From Coriolopsis trogii (taxonomy: Eukaryota > Basidiomycota > Agaricomycetes > Polyporales > Polyporaceae), in contig JAHYIO010000007.1 in the NCBI GenBank assembly GCA_020543525.1, positions 372,001 through 436,000 on the forward strand: a stretch of 64,000 nucleotides of DNA, given 5' to 3'. Positions within the stretch are counted from its first letter, which is position 1. Each line of letters starts with the position of its first letter. The notes under the pieces were generated by a model. It searched no databases. It was given only the letters and a program-made list of their open reading frames with translations, and was not told the DNA's origin. Below are positions 35,184 to 45,194 of the stretch, in pieces. A program made the position numbers and the translations under genes.

Positions 35184-35598
35184 GTAGCTGCGGAATGAAA
35201 GCGTGTTCTCGCTTGAAGAGCAGCGGAGGACGCGCAAATGTAGCTTGCCCGGACGTGAAGCGTCCAATCAAATCAGGTGATGTACAAAGCAATGCCAACA
35301 TTGCGAGGGGTATGCGCAGAGGGTGGAAAGCACAGAGCAAGACGTTACATTAGAGGATAACATACTATCGTACGGGGGCGTTGGGACAATGCAGGACAGG
35401 ATGCGAGCACAGGCGAATGCGGCATGCGGGCCAAGGCGTATGTACAAAGCGCAAACTATGCATGGATGTAATGGAGACGGAGGAGAGGTATCGGGCCAGC
35501 ATGCGCACCTGGCAAATAAGATTAGGTGGATGGTCGTCGATGTCCAACGGATACCCTGCGGCATCATTCTCATACTCGTACTTGTGCTCTCGGTGACC
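35184..35598. other. intergenic between convergent genes
   Basis: About 415 bp shared by the 3' ends of the histidine phosphatase and RIC8. No gene is seen; plus-strand ORFs here are shadows of the RIC8 end. Confidence 0.5.
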
Positions 35599-37758
35599 TC
35601 AACCGAGCTTGCCTTTGGCGATCGCCTGGCGTATAGGGTTGGACTCCTTTGGGATGGCCCCACTCTTCTCGAGCCTGTCGAACAGGACAAACAGCTTCTC
35701 GGCCTCGCGCTCCTTCTCTTCATCCGTCATTTCGATAGGTTCAGCAGGCTTCTCCGCAACACCGGTGATAGGGTTGATAGGAACGCCCGTCGTCGTCGTC
35801 GTAGGGGCGGACGCACCGCTTGATCCGGCGGGTGGCGGTGGCGCACTCATGATACCCTTGTTGAAGAGGAAGCCAGCCACATTGCCATAGCCAACGTAGG
35901 CGGCGAGCGTCCCGGCTGGGCATGAACGATCTGTTAGTATATGCACAACGATATCGAAGGGGTCAAATGCCGCACCGTCCGAGTCACATATAGCATACAA
36001 CATCTCCCCGACCGCATTCTTGAGCTTCGAATGATGCACACACGAAAGTAGTCTGAGCAGACGGCCCAGCAGATCCGCGCGACCTTCCAGCGGACTCGTC
36101 CTGTCCAAGTCTTCGGGGAGGATCCATTGACGCATGCGGGCTCGCGCGCCTTCGTCTGCTTGGCACAGCTTCGTGATCAACACAACAAGTGGGGTCATGA
36201 TATCGTCGAACGGCTGATCTGTCTCCTTCATACACTTCGAGCGGACGGAAACGTCGTCCGGATCGATGGTGTCGGGCATATAGTGACCGAGCGAGATGTC
36301 AAGCAAATCATGAGCCCGCTGGAGAACGTCGACCGGGGCTGAGGAAGTATGAGGCGAAGAGGAGCGGGAGAGCGACCGTCGACCTGCGGAGAGGGCGGAC
36401 CATGCGCGATCGAATGCGCCAGGCTTCGGGTCTTTTGCGGGACCACTGGTCGGTGAGCCTGCACGGCTGCTACTCCGGCTTCCCGATGAACGAGAAGCCT
36501 TGCTCGACGACGCCTCAGAAGAGGTGGAGGGTGGCTTTGGTGTCACCACCGGGGATGTTCGGATAGGCGGGAGCCAGACTTCACGTAACGATGACGAGAC
36601 AGGGATCGTGATCAGAGAGTGGATAACATGGGTCATAGGAGACGTGAGAGGGGCGGGAAAAGAGGGCGGAAGCGTGTTGAAGGTGCGCAACAGCGGTGGT
36701 AGGATCCTAAAGAACGGGTCTCTATATGCTGCCCCAAGCACTGCGGATGATCACGCACCCGTCCAGACGATCACTCCAGCAATCACCCATGACTTTCGTA
36801 TCATTATTATTAGAATCATCGACGAGCTGCACAGCTGTTAGATGGCACTGGAGAAAGAGGATATGAGAGCAAGCGAGAGTTACCTTTGGATAGTGTAGCA
36901 AGAGATTAAATGTAAACTTGAGTAAGTCCGTCATGGCTTCGCGTGCAAGTTTCGTGCCGGCGAGGATAGCTCTCGACAAGAGGTCCAGTTTGGTGCCGAT
37001 GACGTCGATGACACCGATCGACTTGGACTCTACTATGGAGCGGATGAATGTCCCTGCGTGCATCATGGACACGGTGGACAAGAATAGCAGACGGGAGGCG
37101 AGGAACAACCGTTCTGGATTGGAGTTTCTCTGACGAGAATGGCACGTTGAGGATGACAGGGGATGCGTAGAACGAGAGACGTACCTCGAGCAACTCAAGC
37201 GCAAAGTCTCCTCCTCCGACCTGCTTCTCAATGAAAGTGGTGCGAGCCTTGTCGACAAGAAGCATCGCGTTCGCAACGCATCGAAGGGCTTCGTTTGATG
37301 CTTCCGGCACATCTCTGTAAGTGTGGTAGATGGAAAGAAGTGCGGAAAGGTTGGCAGCGGTCGCAATGCGTTCGGAGCCAGCAGGGTTCTTGCCCAAAGA
37401 CTTTACAGCTAGAAGAGCGGGAGCAGCATCTGTGTACGTTGTGGAGGCGATCGGTGAGGCTGAGACGTGTTTGATATGATGATCGTGGACGTACCTTTGG
37501 AGGAGAGCCTGCTCTTCTTTCCACTGCTGCCATTAGGTTTTGCGAGATCGTCGATTATCGTCTGGACAAGCTCGCGGCGTTTGGCATCATCAATCGTGAG
37601 AGGGGGTGCTATCAGAGATGCGGGGATGGTGAGGCGAAGACGAGGGGAGATCAGAATGTGTGCGACTGACCATCTGTGATGGACTGAAGGACGTCGGCGA
37701 CCTGAGAACGCGGAGAGGTAGCGGAAAGGGCGGTATATGCGTCGAGGTACTTGGACAT
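35599..37758 (-). CDS. RIC8: RIC8/synembryn, G-alpha chaperone and exchange factor
   Basis: Cytosolic armadillo-type protein that folds G-alpha subunits and stimulates their nucleotide exchange; in fungi it is needed for heterotrimeric G-protein signalling. The start at 37758 (MSKYLDAYTALSATS) is preferred over an in-frame upstream extension of Ser/Pro-rich composition. Family blocks are KSLGKNPAGSERIATAANLS, NEALRCVANAMLLVDKART, RLLFLSTVSMMH, KLDLLSRAILAG and TFNLLLHYPK, then MTHVIHSLITIPV. A Ser-rich insert (about 36360-36520) interrupts the middle and can carry phosphosites. The C-terminal part has ADLLGRLLRLLSC, LIYAICD-like helices and ends with MTDEEKEREAEKLFVLFDRL, the conserved RIC8 tail motif, then IAKGKLG. 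Several short introns keep frame. Complete. Confidence 0.9.
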
Positions 37759-38618
37759 GGACGTCGGTGTGTACCGCGGGGGGTATGGGGGGCAAGAGAC
37801 GAAGAGTAGACGCAAAAAACCACGGCAAAGAACGGCTGACTGGGGATAGGAGGAAGACTCTGTCGCGGAAGGCGGACGGCGAGGAGAGGGATGGGGGGAA
37901 GAGGAAGGGAAGGGAAGAGGGGGAGAGTGATGGTAACTAGATGACTGACAAGGGCGAGGAAACAAGACGTGGAGTTGGCCGAGTGTGCACTCTCCGTCTC
38001 TGTCTCTGTCTGCCTGCTTACACTCTCACCGCCCTCGCTCTCCTATCGGACTTCGGCCTCGTCCAGAGCCCCCGTGGTCCCCTCCGTGCCCTCCGAGTCC
38101 CAGCCTTAGGCCGACGTCCGGATCGCTCGTGCCGTCAACTTGTATTATTATCCTCCATAATCTCGTACAGCCACCCAGCCTTCTCCCGCCAATCGGTGAT
38201 AAGAGAGGTACCAGTGGCCAATCCCTTCCACACGTTTCTCCTACGCACACACGCTCTACTCCCGGGCTGAGCCAGTGGCCAAGCGACGGGTCTCAGAAAA
38301 CCTCCCATGCACAAGCAGCATCAACCCTGCTCCATCCCAGCTTGCCATCACTCTCCGGCCCTCCGCGGCATGTTCAAGTCAGCGTGATCGTCGTCGACGT
38401 CCTGCATAGTGTGTTGTCCGCGCCCTATCCGGTCAACATTTCGCCGGCCTTTCGTGATGCGTGATGTCGTGACTGCCAGATCTGGAGTCCAGTGAATCCG
38501 ACGACAAGAAGTACACCCATTAGCATGCCATATAGGTCACCTTGTTGAATGAGCATAGGTACTCACGTAGAACCATGCAACCCGGCCATCATGGCCCGAG
38601 TCCAAATAGAGCGGCATA
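37759..38618. other. intergenic, no gene seen
   Basis: About 860 bp between the RIC8 start and the MED10 end. Pyrimidine-rich near 37980-38120. No gene is seen. Confidence 0.45.
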
Positions 38619-39609
38619 TCACATCCCGTGCGGTATCCCGTTGCTCGTGCCAGCCGCGTCCTCTTCGCTCTTCACGCCCTGGACGGCCGTGTGGAACGAC
38701 GACTCCATGAGGTGGTCTGCAAGCTCGGGAAAGTTTTGCACCAAGGCCTCGTCAAGCGACTTCCTGTAAGCCTTCGAACGCCGTGAGCTATTTCTCGCGG
38801 AGTACTCGTCTTGAGCAGAGACTCACGTCTATAGCATGAATCTTGGCGTTCATGAACTGATTTTCGGTTGCGGCCCGCTCCAACCGATCTTTCGTTAGCT
38901 GCATCGGGTTGCGCGAGTTGTCAATGTCCACCAGAACTTGCATGGGCACCATGGTGTCGACTGAGCCCGACATGTCCTCGAGAGTAGCGAGATGATAGAT
39001 TACTTCGTTGCTGCGAGCGGATACGTTGCCTCACATCGTCAGCACCCGGTTACACAACACGCCCGCATGCCACAAGAAGGTGACCTGAACAGCCGGACAA
39101 TGGGATATGCTTGCATGCGACAGCGTTTCACTGTGGCCGTCACTTGACACTGCCGACGGCACTAGTCCGTCGCGACCGTTAGGCAGCATTTGAGAGCTTG
39201 CGCTGCTATCTGAGGAGAGCACCTCGTAGCCCTTGGTATATGTTTCGCTCCTCGGTCGCGGCCCACAAGCCAGTCTCAACGCGGTGACCTCTCCAGCGTC
39301 GCTCCCCTTGTCCGCTTCCTCGTACGTAGCGGAGCGCACCCATGTAATGAGAGAAACTCACACTCTGAGTCCAACCGGCTTTCCCGCCGCCCCTCCTGGC
39401 TTGTCTTTCTCCTTCGTCAGGTCATTGATAACGGTCGTCCCGAGGTTATACAGAGCTGTCGCAAGACTGAGCAGCTCCATCTCCAAGTCGCCCTGCACGC
39501 CAGGCGGCGGCGGCGACTCGCTTTCGCGGGGGCTGTCTGGAGCCTGTCCCTGGGCGGAGGGGGTGGGCGCGGCAGGGACGGGGGTGGGTGTGGACATGTT
39601 GCGAGCCAT
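38619..39609 (-). CDS. MED10: Mediator complex subunit 10
   Basis: Middle-module subunit of Mediator, linking activators to RNA polymerase II in the nucleus. Exons (minus strand) are 39609-39362, 39010-38827 and 38771-38619, 194 residues. The first exon has a Pro/Ser-rich leader (MSTPTPVPAAPTP) and the first helix (MELLSLATALYNLGTTVIND). The second gives NEVIYHLATLEDMSGSVDT and VLVDIDNSRNPMQLTKDRLE, matching the family block with an Asp/Gly-Arg-Asn-Pro turn. The third gives AYRKSLDEALVQNFPELADH. The ATG at 39609 precedes MARN; the ATG four codons later is equally possible. Intron 1 is 351 nt, six times longer than others in the window, and contains an open frame on the same strand. Confidence 0.9.
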
Positions 39610-41137
39610 GTCTGGGAACGGCCGCGGTATGGATTAAGTACGTGGAAGCCCAAGGAGTGTGCGAAGGTAGGCACAGCGAGACAAGAGAACAAGACACCAA
39701 AGACAGGGTCCCAGATCCAGATCACGTCATACTCAACATCCGGCGCTTGTCCTCTTCTCTTCGTTAGATCTCAAGACCACGGCGTTGTGGACCTACAGGC
39801 GAGTCGTTCGAGCACATGTGCTGCCCTCGAGCACTAATGCTATGCTGTGTAGTACCAGTACATTGAGATATGAACCGGTGGGTCGTGGTTTACTCTCTCT
39901 AGTCTTGACCCTCAAGTTGATTTCACGGCTGGATTCTTGATTACTCTCAGTGGGCCGATAATACTAGTGAGTCGCGTGGTTCTGTACCCACTTCCTAGCT
40001 CATCATATAACAGACAATAGATGAGGCCGAGGTATGGCAGTTCATGTATGCAATGAGCGGGTAGCTCACAACGGATCATGTACTGCAGTATCTGCTCGAT
40101 CAGCTGGTATGTGTTCTCAACTTGCGGGCGACCATAGACTCAACTCCATTGATGCAATAGCCCCCTCCTTCCTCAGACGAGGACAAGCTAGTTACTACGC
40201 TTCGAAGGCGACTACAAGAGTTGTTGACGCAGCTCAGATCTGGGGCAGAAGGGACCGCGGTGTAAACGGAGCTGGATGCGAAGTTTTGGAGGTCGTTTCC
40301 GACAGACCAGCAGCCAGGGAAACCTCGTAGGAATGGAACTGAAATCTCGCAACCTCGGAAGGCTGCGCAGCTGTGTTCTCGTTAGTACACTTACACAAAT
40401 CGACCGAAGCACCGCGTACTAGGGCTGTATGCCGTGGCCGGCGGCGCTCAATACAGCTCGTTGTCTTCGCAGAGCTCCTCTCGCGTCACGTACTCAAGAG
40501 ACATATACATATCATATGAAGGCCAGAGGTGCAAGTCTGATGGGAGGGAAAGGGCGTGTGTTCGAGGCTGTACGCAGTCCCCGAGTCACAGAAGCACGGC
40601 TAGTCTGTCTGCCAGGAAAGTAGATAAGACAGGATGGTCGAGGTCTTCTTGTGTAATAGTAACATAGTTGCCTCCATCGAAATCACTGCAGCCGTCGTCG
40701 TCGTTCAGAGCTGGCTTGCGGCCTCTTGCGGCCCGGATGAGCGTGGGAACAGACCGATGGAGATCAGATCGGTACTTGTGTTAGCTGCGCGGGGTCAACT
40801 TCAGACTATTCAGCGAGAGTACATCCCAGCTCGACACAGCAGACTACCAGACTCGAGGAAGGGGAAGAGTGTTGATGGTACCGAAGTCCTAACAATGGCC
40901 TCGGTCTGGATGTTTGCGGTGTGCCATTGGATTCTGAGGCCTGATCTAGAAAGACTGTCACTGTGACGACATACATAAGTTGCTGGCCGAGGTATGCTCA
41001 CCGTCGCTTCCTGCCAACTGCAACTCACTCTCGTCCAGCCTCGTCTACCCTGACCGCGTGTGTCCATTGTTCAAGACCTCAAGCATCTCGTCGTACCCCA
41101 CACCCTCCTTCAAATCTCTGTTCTATCTCATTCTACC
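39610..41137. other. intergenic between divergent genes
   Basis: About 1.5 kb between MED10 and the Ser-rich orphan, which diverge. Short ORFs only; none with a motif or splice support. Confidence 0.45.
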
Positions 41138-42915
41138 ATGACTTCTGCCGGACTGTCCCCCATGACTTCCTACACAGATGGCCTTGGCCTTCTCCCCTCC
41201 GCCGACTCGCTGTATCAGCCAAGCGTCCGCTCTCTTTCCATCACCACTAGCAATTGCACTATCTCCTCTTCTCTCTCACAGACCACTAATGGCGAAGATG
41301 GTACCCGCGGACGCTCGCGCACCAAGACCATGCGCACACAGGAGATCGAAAAGTCTCCCGTACCCCATCGCTTCCACCTTGTTCCAAGCGGCAACAAGAG
41401 GCGCCATCATCCAGGGAAGAGGGCCGATCTCAGTCCCAGACCGACACAGTGGACAACGTTTAAAGAACCACAGGCAGAAACAGAGAGCATATACTCGGCG
41501 ACGAGTCCGAATCTGTACGACACAGACGCGGTGAGTTCCCTGGCTATCCATGCATTCCTAAAGATTCATAATGCACCCGAGAGTAGGATGTATATTCGCC
41601 CAAAGTCAGAATCTCGTGCGAAGCAGACAAGCGGCAGCTCATGGCTATCATAGGAGGCCGCATGTCAGACGCTCTGGAATCCCCCGTCTTCGACTCCTTC
41701 CGTCCACCTGCCGTGTCCCCAGACTACGTCTCGTCCTCAGACACCCACTCCTTCTCCGGGTCCTTCACACTCGTTCAGGAACAGCCTAGCAATCGCTCTT
41801 CTAAGCGATATTCCTCTTCGTCCAAGGCTCAGATGGAAGCATTCGACGAGTCCGTTCGTCTCGACGTGAATCTGTCGGAGTCAGGTGATGTGATCCTGCC
41901 CCTTGGTCCTGCTTCCTGGGAGACCCGATCAAGGAGGAATCTATCAAGGCTACAAGACGACATCTCCATACCAGCAGGCTCAGGTACAGCTATGGACTCA
42001 GCTTCAGACGACTCACAGCTACCCTTGCTGGACATGGTCGGACCTTCCGAAAACAATGCGTTGCCAGCAGTCTCTCTGTCAAATGCTTCCCTGTTCTCTC
42101 AACGCAGCAGGGACATCATACTCGCTCCTAGCTCCGAGAGTACTGGGTCGCTCAGCCGTAGGGCAACGGACGGCAGCTTGGGATCTCCTTACTCGTCTGA
42201 CCGTCGCTTTGCGCTCCGCCGTCAAGCCATCTACGCCGACAGCGGCTTCCAAATCGCGTTCCCCGAGTCTGACTCCGAGTCTTCGCTCCGACACTCTGCG
42301 CCCCGCGAGAGTTCCAGGAAACCGAAGATGGGACATACTCCTCGCTCGGCCTCTGCGTACGCCTTTTCCGCAAGCGCGCCTCGGTCGACTTGGTCGACTT
42401 CCACCTCTGGAGCTTCATTGATATCAGAGACCGAGCGGGACTTGGATACCGCACATCCTCCATGTCATGCTCTCAATCTTGGGCAAGCAAACGAGAGACT
42501 GGAGCGGCTCTCCGTCCCAGACGACCTCTTAGCATCCAACCGCAACATGCTACTTGGGAACGACTGTGCCGCAACCGCATCCCTGCCGACAGACAGGTCT
42601 TGTGGTTCCTTGTCAGAACTGGAAGCGGCCTACTCGCCGACTTGTGGGCTCTCCCCCTCTGTGTCTGGGTCCACTAGCATTGCTGCCACCAATGATGGGG
42701 TAAGGCGGACTCCCTGGGCTCCTCTTCGCTTTACCAAACGTCACTCGACGGACCCCCTTGTGCTATGCGTCCCATGGAGCGCTAGCGACCGTTCGGAGAG
42801 ATTTGCGGCGTGGAGGGAAGACCCGGAACACCATCGCGTTATCAAGGCGTTGCTAGAAGAAGTCGATAGGACCATGCACGGATTCAAGACTCTGTCGAGC
42901 GTGGAATACTTCTGA
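41138..42915 (+). CDS. Ser-rich disordered protein, unknown function
   Basis: I do not recognise a family. The start at 41138 gives MTSAGLSPMTSYTDGLG. One 56-nt intron (41531-41586) joins SPNLYDTDA to DVYSPKVRISCEADKR in phase, and the second exon runs to TGA at 42913-42915, about 573 residues. The protein is dominated by Ser, with many SxxS, RSxS and SP sites, no signal peptide, no membrane helix and little predicted order. Only the C-terminus looks folded: RFTKRHSTDPLVLCVPW, then RFAAWREDPEHHRVIKALLE and TMHGFKTLSSVEYF. The length of the second exon (1.3 kb without a stop) and the clean intron make it a real gene. The composition suggests a phosphorylated scaffold or regulator, but this is inference. 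It converges with the coilin-like gene, 101 bp apart. Confidence 0.8.
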
Positions 42916-43016
42916 TCTGCTGCTTCGAAGCCATTCATGGTCGTCCTCTTGATTTGTCTGCAGAATAACGATGTGTATATACTCGACGGTACCGATAAAC
43001 GTAACAGCGCATCCCA

Positions 43017-44921
43017 TCACACTTGGCCTGAAGACACTAGCCTCCAGTCTCCCTGAAGCACGTCTGTCCATCCAAAAGTCTCCTCTACCGGCCCGCACTC
43101 GTCTTCGACGGCCACGCCGCCAAAGCTGACCTCGGCTGTGCCTGCTTCTGGTACGATCTCAACCACGAGCTGCTCTCCGGTCTGAGCGACGCGACCCATG
43201 TTCAGAAGCATCTCAGGCGTCAGGGTGGCGAAGTTGATACCGAGGGCCTGCGTGTTCAACATGAGCTGTGTTAGGAAGGGGTGAACGGCGGGGAAACACA
43301 CCTGCCAGGCTACGGTCGCACCGACCGCTACTTGAGACATGTCCGTGATCTTCCTCAAGGTATCCCACTTTGACCGAACGGCGGCGTGCTGGGTGACCTC
43401 GGACGCTGTGAGGGCCGATGTTCCACTTGGGCCAACATTCTGGCTAGCGGTGACGAAGGCGGCAGCAGAGTCGTCATCGTATGGCAGCGCGAAGCTGGCC
43501 TCCTCTTGCTCTACGATCGGCTGCTCATACACCTGCTTCTTGTTCTTCTTGTTCTTCCGCTTTGAAGGCCACATACCCTCCTCCACGTCTACGCTGGTGA
43601 CGAACATATTTGACGGAATCAGGCCAAGCTCCTGTTTCTCGGATGGTGGTATGAGACGGGGTTGTTTAGATTGTCGCGGGGTCTCTGGGAGTTGTAACGC
43701 CGTCTCGACCATCGATGCGTCGCCATCCGCATCCTGCTGTCCTGACCCGCTTGCAACATTGCTGGAGATGCCGTTGCCGTCCTCGAAAATGATCTTTGCG
43801 GGTACTCCGCGCGTCAACGCGTCTTTAAACCCGCGCCGTTTGTTCTTGTTCTGCATGGAGGCCATCATGAACAGCGGCTGCTCGGCGGTTTTGCCCGGTT
43901 CCGACGCCTTTTCCTTGCCCTTGCCCTTGGAAGACTTCAGGACTTCAGGAGGCTCAACGGGGGGCGTGGTGAGGGCGGTGGTGGGGATGGGCTCCGTTGT
44001 GCGTGCGCGTGCGCCCAATGGGATCTCATTTACGCTGGGAGGTTCAGCAGTGAGAGCCAGGCGCTCATACATCTTCTTGCGACGTCTGCGAAGATTTCGA
44101 CTATGTGTGGAAGGTTTTCCAAGACCGGGTGGAACGGGAGGGGCATCGTTACTGCGACCATGCGTAATGAACATAAATCAGATTCAAAAGTGGTGCCAGC
44201 TCACGGTTTCGCGGTCCCTGCTTTTCGCAATCCTGAAGGAGCGTTCAGGTTCCCAGTAGTCTTCCGTCGGGTGGACTTGAGGGAGGGGGGGCTGGACGAG
44301 GACGAGGACGAGGATGACGACGAAGAGTCGGAAGAAGACGAGTCTGTATCCGAAGAATCGCTCTCGGACTCGGTATCGGAGCTGGACGTAGAGCTAGAGT
44401 CGGACGATGAACTGGAAGAAGAAGGGGATGGCATGCGGCGTTGGGCAGCGGTGGTATTGGATTGTCTGGAGATTGCTCTTCCGTCGTCTCCTTTGGTACG
44501 TTTTCGCGCTGGACTGCCTATGTCTACGAAGCACTCAGAACTCAAGATGTTACGAAGGAATGGATCAAGATACCTTGCGCAGGAGCTTTCCGCTTCTGCT
44601 TTACCGAATTTGAGGCCTGCTTGATCCTACACGATTGCAGGCAAGCTATGAGGTCCTTCATTGGGCAGGGAGAAATATGGAGAACGGAAGGGCGTACACT
44701 ATAAGGTCTCCATCGCGCACAACATCTATCGGACTCGAGTCGAGCAGCTCAAAGTCATCGAGGAGGAGGATCAGCTCTTTCGGGTTCACGGACGCGCGCG
44801 TGAGTTGGTCAAGGTCGGTACAGAGCGCATTCTTGAGGTCGTAGATGGTGGGGAGAGCGTGTGTGCTGAACCAAGCCCTGATGTGTGGGAGAGGCGCGAC
44901 ACTCTCGACTTTTACGCGCAT
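43017..44921 (-). CDS. coilin-like nuclear protein
   Basis: Looks like coilin, the scaffold of Cajal bodies in animals and plants. The start at 44921 gives MRVKVESVAPLPHIRAW, a ubiquitin-like N-terminal domain with LPTIYDLKNALC and the signature LLLDDFELLDSSPIDVVRDG. An intron (44699-44627) leads to a second exon with KRTK and a long run of Ser/Asp/Glu (about 44285-44420), as in coilin linkers. Basic nuclear-localisation-like stretches follow (RNLRRRRKKMYERL, KRKNKKNKKQ). At the C-terminus, splicing out about 43250-43303 gives VGATVAWQALGINFATLTPE and then MGRVAQTGEQLVVEIVPEAG, which fits the Tudor-like coilin domain (VGxxIAYxxLxxxxxxTPE). Stop at 43017-43019. About 560 residues. The family call rests on two short domains at the expected ends, not on a search. 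Divergent from SEC63. Confidence 0.62.
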
Positions 44922-45194
44922 GACGCGCTCTTGTCGCGGAGAGAGGAGGAGGCGGTGAATCCGCGGTGGCAGAGGAAGAGCAAGTAGTGAGGCGCCCAAT
45001 GTCGAGGCTCACGTGTGCAGGGATTGAGCAGAGCAGCGCCAGCGGACACGTCCTTGTCTCAGCTCATCTTTCTGCCACGCAGGCAGCCCACTCCTCGTCC
45101 CCGCTCCTTGTCTCTCACCTTCACGTTCGACGACGACAGACCGCCTCTCTGTACTTTAGCCTGCTAGCATCCAAACTCGAGCTCCTCGGCCAAT
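44922..45194. promoter_or_regulatory. divergent promoter coilin-like / SEC63
   Basis: 273 bp separate the two start codons, so the genes share this region. The SEC63 side is pyrimidine-rich (about 45090-45180), as in many fungal promoters without a TATA box. Confidence 0.45.

Noticed and set aside
35323..35823. Plus-strand ORF of 166 codons
   Set aside because: Shadow of the RIC8 3' end and its flank; no motif.
44201..44545. Independent Ser-rich small protein on the minus strand
   Set aside because: It is the second exon of the coilin-like gene and has no ATG start of its own.
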